Source: Populus alba
Lineage: Eukaryota; Streptophyta; Magnoliopsida; Malpighiales; Salicaceae
Length of the DNA: 64,000 nucleotides
Direction of reading: 5' to 3'
NCBI RefSeq assembly: GCF_005239225.2
Contig: NC_133298.1
Location: 7,311,345-7,375,344 of the forward strand
Of this stretch, positions 1-11,800 are shown in pieces. The notes under the pieces were generated by a model that saw nothing but the letters and a program-made list of their open reading frames with translations, did no database searches and was not told the DNA's origin. Within the stretch, counting starts at the first letter, position 1. Every line of letters starts with the position of its first letter. The translations under genes were made by a program, and so were the position numbers.

Positions 1-900
1 ATGCGCGGTTGTTTTAAATAATATTTTTTTATTGCATCAAAATAATTTAAAAATATTAATTTAAAATACTAAAAGAAAAGGGTTTTAAATTTTTTTAAAA
101 ACATTTTTAAAATATAAAAATATTAAAAAAATAATAACACCGCTAGTCGGTGATATGACCGTGAGCTTTGTCATATGTATTGGTAATTTAGAATCTAGAT
201 AGTCGGATGTTCAGCTTATCTAGTTTGGTTGCTTGAAAGTAACTTCAGGTTTAGATTCAGAAAGCTAAGAAGCGTCGGAAAATCTTGTTAACCAACCAAA
301 AATATTGAACAATCTCTAGAAAATAAATTTATTTTAACCAATAGTGTATGTATAGAGAAAGATCTGAAGATAACATTAAAAAATAAAAGAACAAAAAATA
401 TATACGAAACATGGTTATAAAACTCAATCTATGTATCGATCTAGCCTAAATCATATGAGTTGAATAGGTTGACACGCGGGTCGGCCAGACTAAACTCTGG
501 ATAGATAAATTACTTGGTTGACACGTCGGGTTAGCCAGGCGGCTGCCATGGAAGTTAGAAGGATATGATACCATGCTGAAACATGGTGATCACAGTAGAG
601 CAAACTATTAAACTTTGTAGAGAGACAAAGTCACGTGACAGCTTGTAACCTTCCTCTAGGAAGAAGAAGAAGAAACGCATATGACAGTCCTCTTCATGCA
701 TTTCCAAATCAAGAAAGATTAGCATGGCTATAACTCTTCCCTTCACTTTTTAGATATTAAGCAAAAAGGAAATCTAAATATTCTTCTTCTATCAATCACA
801 CATTCCTTTCTTTTCTTTAAGATTTCTTTCTAACGAAGAATGTTCTTTCTCCTTCTCTCCTAGCCTAACTCTAGCTATCTCCATCACCTCATTTTTTGAA
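1..900. other. AT-rich upstream intergenic DNA
   Basis: No gene was recognised here. Bases 1-140 resemble the AT-rich dispersed repeats seen elsewhere in the window. Two copies of a short direct repeat beginning GGTTGACACG lie at about 469 and 517. They resemble the GGTTGACCCG-type motifs of the degenerate tandem arrays further on. The last 100 bases lead into the sucrose synthase promoter. Confidence 0.5.
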
Positions 901-908
901 TATATAAG
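901..908 (+). promoter_or_regulatory. TATA box of the sucrose synthase gene
   Basis: TATATAAG lies about 100 bases upstream of the start codon at 1008. This is a normal plant spacing for a transcription start near 930-940 followed by a short leader. It is the only good TATA-like site close to the gene. The start site itself is inferred. Confidence 0.55.
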
Positions 909-1007
909 CACATTATCACAGCTATTAAAACACACAGAAGCTTCATTCTTCACAATCTTTCTGCTTTTGAAAGACCCTTTTCTGTTATCATTCGTTTTCC
1001 TGCTCAA

Positions 1008-4000
1008 ATGGCTTCTGCACCAGTTCTTAAGCGATCCGAAACAATTGCTGAAAGCATGCCTGATGCATTAAGGCAGAGCCGGTATCACATGAGGATATGT
1101 TTTTCCAGGTACATGAGTGCTTCAATGTTCTTGTCTGGTGAAGTTAATTACATTCTTCCTCATTATTTTCTGGTTCTGAACCATTAGAAATATTTATACA
1201 TCCTCTTATTTATTTCTCTCCGCTGGGATGCTTAAAAAAAAAAAAAAGGTTTGTTGCTCCTGGGAGAAGGCTGATGAAGCGCCAACATATAATGGATGAA
1301 GTTGATAAATCTATACAAGATAAGAATGAAAGGCAAAAGGTCTTGGAAGGCTTACTTGGTTACATCCTGTGTTCCACTCAGGTAATGTTCTTGATCTGTC
1401 TTCTTTCTCTATTTGTCCATCTGCACCTGTCTGCTTCCTTGTGGACCTAAGAGTTAAAACCGCTTCCTTTTCATCTAAACAATTTGCAGGAGGCAGCTGT
1501 TGTTCCACCTTTTGTGGCATTTGCTGTAAGACCGAATCCGGGTTTTTTGGAATGTGTTAAAGTGAACTCTGAAGATTTGAGCGTTGATGGTATCTCCGTT
1601 TCAGAATATTTGCAGTTTAAGGAAATGATCTTCGATGAAAAATGGTATGCACAAGTCCGAGTGAAAATCTTTTGAATGATTTTTGAAATAGCTTTTCCTT
1701 CTAATAACTGCTACATGGAGGTGCAGGGCGAGCAATGAAAATGCGTTGGAAGTAGATTTTGAAGCTATGGATTTCTCCACCCCTCGCCTTACTCTTTCTT
1801 CTTCTATTGGGAATGGACTGAACTACATGTCGAAGTTCATGTCCTCAAAGCTCCGTGGGAGTTCCGATGCTGCAAAGCCTCTACTCGACTATTTGTTAGC
1901 GCTCGAACATCAAGGGGAGGTAGTTGTCCTCACATTAGCAAGATGATAAGTGTGATCTGCCATTCTTAGTCTTGGAACAAGTTCTTGAAACTAATGGTCA
2001 TGCCTCTCATGTTGTAAAATGCAGAATCTTATGATCAATCAAACTCTAGATTCAGTTTCCAAGCTTCAAGCAGCATTGATTGTAGCTGAAGTAGTTGTCT
2101 CTGCATTTCCTAAAGACGCCCCATATCAGGATTTCCAGCAGAGGTCATTTATCTAGTTCCTTACTTCCATAAAACATCTATGTTGGTTGAAATTTTTTCT
2201 CTTGCAAGTCTTATATTGCTGGCTGTAAATTAATATGCAGCCTGAAAAGGTTGGGCTTTGAGAGGGGATGGGGAGACACCGCAGAAAGAGTCAAGGAGAC
2301 AATGAGGATGCTTTCTGAATCACTTCAAGCCCCAGAACCAGTGAAACTGGAGTTGCTGTTTAGCAGGATTCCCAACATGTTCAACATTGTGATCTTCTCT
2401 CCTCACGGCTATTTTGGCCAGTCGGATGTCCTCGGGCTGCCAGATACCGGTGGCCAGGTGTGTAAGACAATCCCACACACTTTTAATTATGGCCTGATTA
2501 TATAATAATCCATGATTACAGTGTAGTAAACTAATCTGCATGTACATGACACAGATTGTTTACATTCTTGATCAAGTAAGAGCATTAGAGGAAGAACTGC
2601 TACTTAAAATAAGGCAGCAAGGGCTTAGCGTGAAGCCTCAAATTCTTGTGGTGAGGCAGATATATGAACATCACCAAACTTTATCTTTATTCACTCAATT
2701 AAAGAGTTGGATTCAAGATAATTATTTTCTCCCTTCTTTCTATTGTTTAATTGTATACAGATAACACGACTGATACCACAGGCTGGAGGGACAAAGTGCA
2801 ACCAGGAGGTGGAGCCTATTTTCGGTACAAAACACTCCCACATTGTTAGGGTCCCCTTCAAGACAGAGAAAGGGGTTCTCCCTCAATGGGTCTCCCGTTT
2901 CGATGTATACCCTTACCTCGAGAGATTTGCTCAGGCATGTGCCTCCATTTCCCTCTATGATTTTCATTTTGTTTTTCTTGAACACATACTGACTGCAATA
3001 ATCTTGTACTTCTCTCTGGCTCATCACCAATCACTAGGATGCTGCTGATAAGGTCCTTGAATACATGGACTGTAAACCTGATCTCTTGATTGGGAACTAT
3101 AGTGATGGGAACTTGGTGGCTTCCCTAATGGCTCAGAAACTTGGCATAACTCTGGTTTAAGCTGATCACTTCTTATTTAACTTCCACATTTTTCAGTTAA
3201 AGAACGAAGACTAACCCACCTTCTATATTTATTGTGAAATCCGGCCTGCTGTAATTCCAGGGAACCATTGCTCATGCTTTGGAGAAAACTAAGTACGAAG
3301 ATTCTGATGTCAAATTGAAGGAATTAGACCCCAAGTACCACTTTTCCTGTCAATTCACAGCAGACATGATTGCGATGAATACTGCTGATTTTATCATAAC
3401 CAGTACATATCAAGAAATTGCAGGAAGGTTAGCCTTCTACCTTCTATCATCAGCTCTAAGCAGACCTATTGACCATTATATTTTGCATTTCCAACTAAGA
3501 AAATTGCTTCAATTTCAGCAAGGATAGACCAGGACAGTATGAAAGCCATGTGGCGTTTACCATGCCAGGACTTTGCCGTGTCGTGTCAGGGATCAATGTC
3601 TTTGATCCAAAGTTCAACATTGCTTCCCCTGGGGCTGACCAAACTGTCTACTTCCCCTATACCGAGAAACAGAAGCGGTTAACCTCTTTTCATCCTGCCA
3701 TTGAAGAGCTACTCTATAAGAATGAAGATAACAATGAGCACATGTAAGTTTTTGTCAAGTTTCCTTTCGCTGATAAGATTCTAAAGCTATCATTAGCACA
3801 GAAAGCCTACAGTTATTGTTCTGTGATGAGACTAATTAAGAAAACATGCCTGGAACAGTGGATATCTGGCAGACAAGAAGAAACCAATTATCTTCTCCAT
3901 GGCAAGACTGGATACAGTGAAAAACATTACAGGGCTGACAGAGTGGTATGGAAAGAATGCGAAGCTAAGAAACCTGGTGAATCTCGTTGTTGTAGCAGGA

Positions 4001-5274
4001 TTCTTTGATCCATCCAAGTCAAATGATAGAGAGGAAATTGCGGAGATAAAAAAGATGCATTCCTTGATAGACAAATACCAACTCAAGGGCCAGTTCAGAT
4101 GGATAGCAGCTCAATCTGACAGGTACCGAAACGGAGAGCTATACCGCTGCATTGCAGATACAAAGGGAGCTTTTATTCAGCCTGCACTCTATGAGGCCTT
4201 TGGCCTTACAGTAATTGAGGCAATGAACTGTGGACTACCTACCTTCGCCACCAATCAAGGTGGGCCAGCAGAAATTATTGTTGATGGGGTCTCAGGATTC
4301 CACATTGACCCCAACAATGGAGACGAGTCTAGCAACAAGATAGCAGATTTCTTCGAGAAGTGCAAGACAGATGCTGACTATTGGAACAAGATGTCAGCAA
4401 CTGGTCTCCAACGCATCTACGAATGGTGAACTCACAACGCTGCCAACTATCAGACATAAACTTCCACCGGTAACTAATCATACTTCTTGTCCTGCAGCTA
4501 TACATGGAAGATTTATGCAAACAAAGTGTTGAACATGGGATCTGTTTACGGGTTTTGGAGGCAGATGAACAAGGAACAGAAGCTTCTGAAGCAGAGATAT
4601 GTTGAAGCCTTTTACAATCTCCAATTCAGGAATTTGGTGGGTTATTTTAGACAGTTCGTAACATGAAAAGCCACAACTCCTAGGAAGCTAAACCTCTAAT
4701 TTATCTACTATGCATGACAGGCAAGGAATGTTCCAATCCCAGGATTTACACCATCCGTACAGACACCATCAGCTTCAAAAACTAAACCCCAAGAATCTCT
4801 TCCAACCCAGAAAGCCAAACCGCAGGTGGAGGAGGCCGCGGTGCCAGCACCTAAAACTCAGCTAACACAAAGGCACGTCGTTTAACCCCACCTTAATTAA
4901 ATCACAATTAATTTGATTCTCTGTTTTATCACAAGCTGATTCTCATCTTGATCTTTTTGACTGCTGACAGAAAGGCACAACCCCAGCAGCCTCAAAGCCA
5001 AAGGTGAAGACGACGAACTTTCTTTCTCATACAATATACACTCTACCTTTATAATAATGTTTTTGGTAAATTTCTTGGAGCCAAAACCAGGCTGTGTTTA
5101 CCCAGGAGAGACTTTTTTGTTTGCAGGAATGGCAACGAAAGTTTAGGGCAAATGGTCGTTGCACGACGAGAAAGCAGCAGCACACAGAGAAGCTGGAGTT
5201 GGTGGTTGTCCAGGATCGCTTCCCTTCTTATAGTTTATTACATCCTGAGGAAGTTGTATTGCTACCTCACATGA
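1008..5274 (+). CDS. SUS: Sucrose synthase, long-tail (AtSUS5/6-like) type
   Basis: Cleaves sucrose with UDP to UDP-glucose and fructose (GT4 family), supplying callose and cellulose synthesis. Exons: 1008-1108, 1249-1381, 1490-1644, 1727-1919, 2025-2143, 2241-2457, 2555-2650, 2761-2934, 3038-3154, 3261-3427, 3519-3743, 3859-4425, 4498-4636, 4721-4872, 4971-5003, 5127-5274, giving 911 residues. The N terminus keeps a basic-X-Ser context (LKRSET, Ser10) like the regulatory phosphosite of the family. The sucrose synthase region fills residues 1 to about 555. The glycosyltransferase region carries MARLDTVK (Arg582, Lys587) and the E-x7-E pair in EAFGLTVIE (about Glu678 and Glu686). The start is the first Met, after a TATA box. 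Intron 8 (2935-3037) and intron 14 (4873-4970) begin with GC. The tail after residue 850 is Gln/Ser-rich and ends in a hydrophobic stretch. An alternative GT donor at 4877 gives a 928-residue protein ending at 5321. Confidence is high to residue 850 and moderate after that. Confidence 0.93.
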
Positions 5275-5321
5275 GAAAAAAAGTCAAAGCAAGTTGCAGA
5301 GATGAAGGCTGGAGTCCATAA

Positions 5322-8300
5322 CTAAGAACGTAAAAATGCTTGCCATGGATGATTAATAATAAAAATAAAAACCATGTTGTTTCTTTTATTAGAAGTCTTT
5401 GTATATATATTAATTAATTTAAAAAATCCAAGTGAACAAAATTAAAACGAGTCAATATTGATTTTGGAAATATTTAATGTAATATGTATATATTTTGCAG
5501 TAGTTAACACCACGTGTGCAATTGATGTTTGAGTTTAAATATATTCTATGAATATATTTCACAATCACAATGTGAATATATAGAAAAATCACAAATAACC
5601 GATTTAATTTTAAAAAAATAAAACTATAATAAAAATTAAAAACTAGGCTGATTAATTTTTTCGAGTTTTTTTTATTAAATTATTTTTTATGGTTTTTAAT
5701 CGTTTTAATGTGCTAATATCAAAAATAATATTTTTAAAAAACAAAAAAAATATTTTAAAATATAACCTCTCAAACGCTTTCTAAAAAAATTAGAGTCTTG
5801 CAAATGCAATATTCTAGCAACATCATCCTAGAGTAATTATCTAAAAAACCATTTAAAAACTATTTTGAATCTCAAATTACCGATTCTCTCCTCCCTTCTC
5901 TCTATTGATTATCTCCTCTTTCTCACAATTAAGGGACTTTGTTTCAACACAAATGAAGTTTAGGACCATTTCATGCAAACCTCTAACACCAAGGATCAAA
6001 ATGAATTAATATTTGCTTTAAGTCACTTATTTTTTGTTTTAAGGAAAACGACACCGTTTAGAAAAAGTTCTAGTTGATTCACACGTCATAGTGTATGGTT
6101 TCTGTTGCCAATTGAGAAATCGAAGAGAAAAGTCACCCCTCACGCCATCAAACCTGCTGGCGGAGTTTTCACACAGTCCAATTATGCACACTCAACTTTA
6201 TTTTATTTCAACAATGAATCCAATTCCTCATGCTGTCGCATTCAATCTAGTTTTTCTGCATCAAAATCATGATTAAATTAAATTAAATTAAATTATTTTC
6301 CAATTAGATTTTATACACATCATTCGCAGTTAAATTCTTCTCCAATCTTATGAAAAAAGGACCTATTATTTTCAAATTAAATTATTATATTTTTGTTGAA
6401 TCAAGGTGATGGGAAGAATACTTTTGTTTTGATTAACAATATTAATGGGGCAATTAATTCCTCAGCCGTCCCTGTTGAAGCCTAATTCATCCCATCTTAT
6501 TCATGTGATTCACGAAATCTTATCTTTTAATTAATTTCCAGAATAGAAGTGTCAAAATTAAGTAGCTGGCAAGCTGTGATTCCTTTGCTTGAAATGAATT
6601 CGTCCAAGTGTCGGTCCATATCGTCCCCTGCGGGCACGTTTGTTACTACGGTAGTTTGTATAGTTTTTTTGCAAAAATATTTTTTATTTAAAAATAAATT
6701 AAAATATTTTTAATTTTTAATTTTTTTTAATATCAATATATAAAAAGGGTTTAAAATCATAAAAAAATAATTTGAAGTAAAAAAAATTAAAAAATTCAAA
6801 TTATCTTAAAAAAGCTTTTAAAATAAAAAACAAATAGCTTACACACTAGCTTCACCCAATAAAGTAAAATACATACTCATCACACTAAACAAAAATAATA
6901 TTAAATTGAAATAAATAAGTGTGGAAAAAATCTGCAAACGACAAAGCACAAGCTATTTATATAGTTTGAACTCGATGATGGCATGTTGTTTATTCAAATA
7001 AACAACGGCATCGTCCGTTTTATAAAAAATAAAATTAAATGTATTGTTTGTCTACTAAGCTTTATATTCTAGAAAAGTAGTACAAGCTTATCTATAATTT
7101 AACCTGAATTTTAATAAATATTAACATAACCTGACTCGAATATATAATTATGTTTTGGACAAGATAAATAATAAATAGGGTATAAATATTATCAAGTCTG
7201 ACATTAAATTGCTTGAATCTAACCCAAAATATATATTTATATTATATAAATATATTTTTAAAATATTTAATTTTTTTAATATAATATGACACACACACAC
7301 TTTAATATTGATATAAAACACTTATATATAGATAATATTTATCATTTAACACGCGCATATATATATATATATATTAATTGTTTTTTTATTAATAAGTAAT
7401 ATTAAACAATTGGTATCCATTAAATATCCAAAACTGATAAATAATTTTATAAATATTTAAATTTCTTATAAATAATAAGTAAAATATAAATATCAATTGT
7501 CATTCCTATACCTATTCTCCTAATCCTAGCCACTCTTTTCTATTCCCTTCATTTTAATTATACATATAATTTTTGAATAAAATTCACTATAAATAAAATA
7601 TTCTCATGAATATTAAATGATAATTTTAACAATTACTTCGTTTCGTGAATTATTATACATGAACACGATAGGCAAAGTTTATATATAAAAAATATTCTCC
7701 TGTGAATATTAAATGAAAATAAAATATCTAATTTCTTTTTTTTTTGTTGTACTTCTTTTTGCATAATTAATTATCCTTTTATTTTTTCTTCTATAGTATA
7801 TAAATTATTAAGTCATGATTTTTTCTATAAATATCTATCTTAATTATAATAAAAGTAAATACAAATTGTTTTTGAAATCTATCTCGCAATATCGCTAAAT
7901 AAGAATAACAACAACAATGTATAGCACTTTAGGTAAGGAAAAGTATTTGGTTGAACTGTTAATTTTTCTTTGGAGTATTCTTAATTAAACAAACTTTCAT
8001 ATATTAAATTAAATTTCTTTCTTTTCAGGTCTTGAATAAGTCAATGGCGTCCAGCCGAATCAATGGATGTACAAATAATTTCTTTATTAAATAGCCTCCC
8101 TACATAAGTTGAACCCTCGATGATATCAAGCAAGCAATTATTTTCATTTAATAATGTAGTAATAATTATTTTTTAAAATATCTTTTATTAACATTATTAT
8201 AATTAAAAAAACACAGAAAAATAAAAAAAACTCCCTCTTAATTATTTGGCAAGTTGCTTCCGGTTTATCTGTCTTTCTTTATTAGCTGGGACCATAATTA

Positions 8301-8700
8301 TACCAGCGGTCACGTCTAATATTGACCAAGACTTAGAGGCTGTTTAGGAATGTTTTTAAAAGTATTTTTGAAATATATTAAAAAAAAAATTTATTTATTT
8401 TTTTTAATATGTTCAAATTTTTTATTTATTTTTTTTTTTTAAATTAATATATTTTTAATATTTTTAAATCATTTTGATGTGTTAATTTTAAAAATAACTT
8501 TTTAAAATAAAAAAAATATTATTAGCATATTTTTTTAAATAAAAAATACTTTTAAAAAATAACAATAATTACACTCCCAAACACGCTCTAAACTAAATAG
8601 TTTCATCGCTCAGGGCTCAACATTTACAACAAATACACTGGATCAAAAAGAGAATAAAAAAGTAAACCAAATATATAAATAAATAATATCCAAATTTTGC
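5322..8700. other. AT-rich intergenic region without recognised gene
   Basis: Open frames here are short and lack family signatures. Several AT-rich elements lie here. One at about 5650-5785 ends in CTCTCAAACGCTTTC. Another AT-rich block lies at 6640-6850. A stretch at 7060-7500 has an (AT)n run near 7350. The MITE-like element at 8338-8595 is listed separately. No RNA gene or promoter is evident until the sugar-transferase gene. Confidence 0.6.
8338..8595. mobile_element. AT-rich MITE-like element with GTTTGG-type ends
   Basis: The left end GGCTGTTTAGGAATG and the reverse complement of the right end (near CACTCCCAAACACGC) are imperfect inverted repeats. The interior is almost pure A/T with a core near 8478 (TTTTGATGTGTTAATTTTAA). 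The same core appears near 5700, 10242 and 55785, so this is a dispersed family. I found no clear target duplication, so the exact ends are uncertain. Confidence 0.5.
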
Positions 8701-8719
8701 CATCTCTAGCTAGGAAATG

Positions 8720-8777
<58 letters not shown>
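8720..8777. repeat. Compound microsatellite (TA)n(GA)n
   Basis: About ten TA units run directly into about eighteen GA units, roughly 120 bases before the start codon of the sugar-transferase gene. The tract therefore lies in the likely promoter or 5' leader. Length variation in such tracts is common. Confidence 0.9.
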
Positions 8778-8778
<1 letters not shown>

Positions 8779-8898
8779 AGCGAGGTTTTGACCTGCAGAC
8801 AAACTATGCATCCTTAAAGACTACAAGATAGACTAGTTCTAATTTGGAGAAAAGTACCAAGAATTACAAAGCGCAATTCATCATCATCTGCAGGGAAA

Positions 8899-11800
8899 AT
8901 GACTGGAACTGGAGGCGACAACATGAATGGACCTGTGCACAGTTCTTCAGGGCTCATCCACAAACGGGTTGTCAGAATCACAGTTTTGTTTCTTGGTGTT
9001 CTTGCAGTTTCTTGCCTTGTTCTGTACAAGTCTGCCATCCCTTTCGAGTTCTCCTTGGGTTCCTCCTCTGATTCAGATTCACTTTCCGTGTTATACCATC
9101 AAACTTACAAGGTGAGTTTCCCTTTCATAATCTCTTAATGCTTAAATCTACCTCATTAAATCTTGTTTGGTGTTGATTACTTTTCTTGCTGGTTCAATAT
9201 AAGTGGAAGGTGCTGTTTCTTTTCTTCCCTGGTTCTTCTTATTAACCTTCTTCAAGGCTTCATATTATAGCTGCTTGTCTTGAATTCAACACTCATGAAA
9301 CCAAAACAAAATTGCCCGAGAACCAAAACCACAAACATCACCAACACGTTCCAGCACAGGATTCAGAGGCAGAGCATATACAAACCTCTCTGTTTCCTGG
9401 CTAGCTGAAGTATTTTTAACTTCGATTTAGTCCCTATCATTGATCATTTTCTTGGTGTTGAATTGAACACTATTGCTCGATTGTCGGGGCTTCGATACTT
9501 GTCAACAACCTTCCTCAGTAGGATTTCTGTACGTCTTTCTTTTTTTTTTTAGGTAAACTATATTTTAGTCTCCAAAGTCTCATCATTGCTTCACTTCAGA
9601 TCCTAAAGTTTAAATCTCTTCATTCTTAACCCATTAGTTTTGAGAAAGTTTCAATCTTGCTCTTGAATCTTGAATAGCTAATATATTTTTTCCCTTCCCT
9701 TTTCTTTCACTTTCATCTTAAAACTTTCCTCTCATGCTCTCTCTCTCTCTCTCTCTCTCTCTCTACATATATATAGACGGAAGGTGAAGAAAATCCTTGG
9801 GAGGACAGCGATGGATTATGTGCTTTTTGCTCGTATTAATCATAATCACTATTCATTTACATGTATACCATTCATGAATCTTAAGAATTTTAGGTAGATC
9901 CAACTCTCCCTAGTCCCCGCTATTGTACACCTATGCTTCTATATGACAATATATCACAAAATCATCCCATAAAATCAACATTGAAAATATGAACCGACAG
10001 GGGCTAAAGCATAGTTTATCCTTTTTGTTTGCTCCCACCATAAGTCTACAACTCCTAGGTAGCGTTTAACTATTGGTTTAGAATACAAAAAATATGGAGA
10101 TAGCTAATATAGTCTTAATTTTTTTTTTATCTTGAAAATATAAAAATATAAAGGGTGTTTGGAGTGTTTTACTTCTATTTTTAGATGTTTTTTAAAAATA
10201 TTTTTGGTTTTAAAAAAATATCAAACTAATTTTTTTTAATGATTTTGATATGTTGATGTAAAATAAAATCTTAAAAAATTATTTAAAAAATCACACTACT
10301 TATACTTTTAAATATACATTTATTTTTTTTCTCTTTCAATAAATACATTTATGTGTGTGTGTATATATCTAAAAATAAAATAAATAATTTTGAAAAATAA
10401 TTTTTTTTTTAAAAAAAAACATTCAATGCACACACAAACAAACCCTTCGTTGTCACAGCAGCTATATGTTTTCTAGGCCAGTCATTTCGTGGGCCAAGTG
10501 TGGGTTCGAGATGGAACATGAAGGAAATGTCTTCTCGCTGAAATAATACCAATAGTTTTTATAGTAATAAAATTTAATAATCTATTTTATTATTTTTATT
10601 ATTATTAGTTTGTCTCCAACTTGCAATAACGACGTGACTTTCTGGGGTTAATCTAATTAACTCATTTACAAGAAAATAATATAAATGTTTTTAACGTGAA
10701 ATTAATAATTTTTTAAGGCTTCATTTTATATATTCTAGGAGCATCTCCGATGTAGAGGTAAATAAAATGCTAAAGCCAAATAACTGCCAATATATATATA
10801 TAAAAGGGGAAAGACAACCGGGGCAGCTAATTATGCCTATCTAGGTCGGATCTAAGCTGTCTTTTTTAATTCAGCAGACCATTTATAAATCTTTACCTTT
10901 TAATTTCTGGTGGAGGAGATTTGAAAATGAATTTCTTATGTTTTTGTAATATAATTATAGTTATGAAAGCGTTGACCGATTCAAAACCTTGACTATAAAG
11001 ATGGAGTAAATTAATCTAGTTTAACCAGATAAATTAATTTAGATCTACTCAAGCTTTGTTTCTTAGAAAACCCTTCAAATAATGTTATTTTGAAGGATAT
11101 ATATACACACACACTAAGATATTTTACTGACTTGGTCAGGATCAAGCCTGTGTTTACCGGTCATGAGGTTGATTTAGGGGGTTGGTTCTGTTTTTATAAA
11201 AAAAAAATTAAAAATTTTTTTTTTGAAATAAAATCAAACTGGGTTTTGACAGTTTTGATTTGGTTTTTTCTCGGTTTAACTCGGTTTTTTTTTGTTTGGA
11301 TTCAATTTTATTAAAATTTTAATTGGTTTAATCAGTTTTTTTTATAATTTAATTTTTTAAAATTTTCAATTTTTTTCTCACCCTAAAGTTGACTAGCCGA
11401 GGCCGTGTCTTATAGCAGTCAAAATAAATAGAAGAGGAAGGAAACTAAACGACACGTCAAACTGTTCATTTGTGACAGTGTAGATCTTTTTCCGACTCAT
11501 GAGTTCATGGATGACGTGGTTTGCTGAGTGTACACCATGTTTATCTAGCTCCTCATGGAATTACGTAGCATACATCCAATAAAAAATATTTAAGAAAAGA
11601 TTATTGACATCATAAATTCAGTGAACGAAAATTAAAGGTGAAACAACTTGATGGGAAATCATTACAATTTGAAGCCTTTTCTTGTGTAGTTTTTCAAAGC
11701 ACAGTGTGTTTTTATTATTACTACGATCTCATTTCTAGAAACTAGTTATGTGTCCTGCTCTTCTCAACGTGCTACACACACACACACTCACTAACTGGAT

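Noticed and set aside
5094..5321. Open frame reading [10 protein letters not shown] as the true end of sucrose synthase
   Set aside because: Kept only as an alternative. The other frame of the same exon gives a coherent hydrophobic end, but transcripts are needed to decide.
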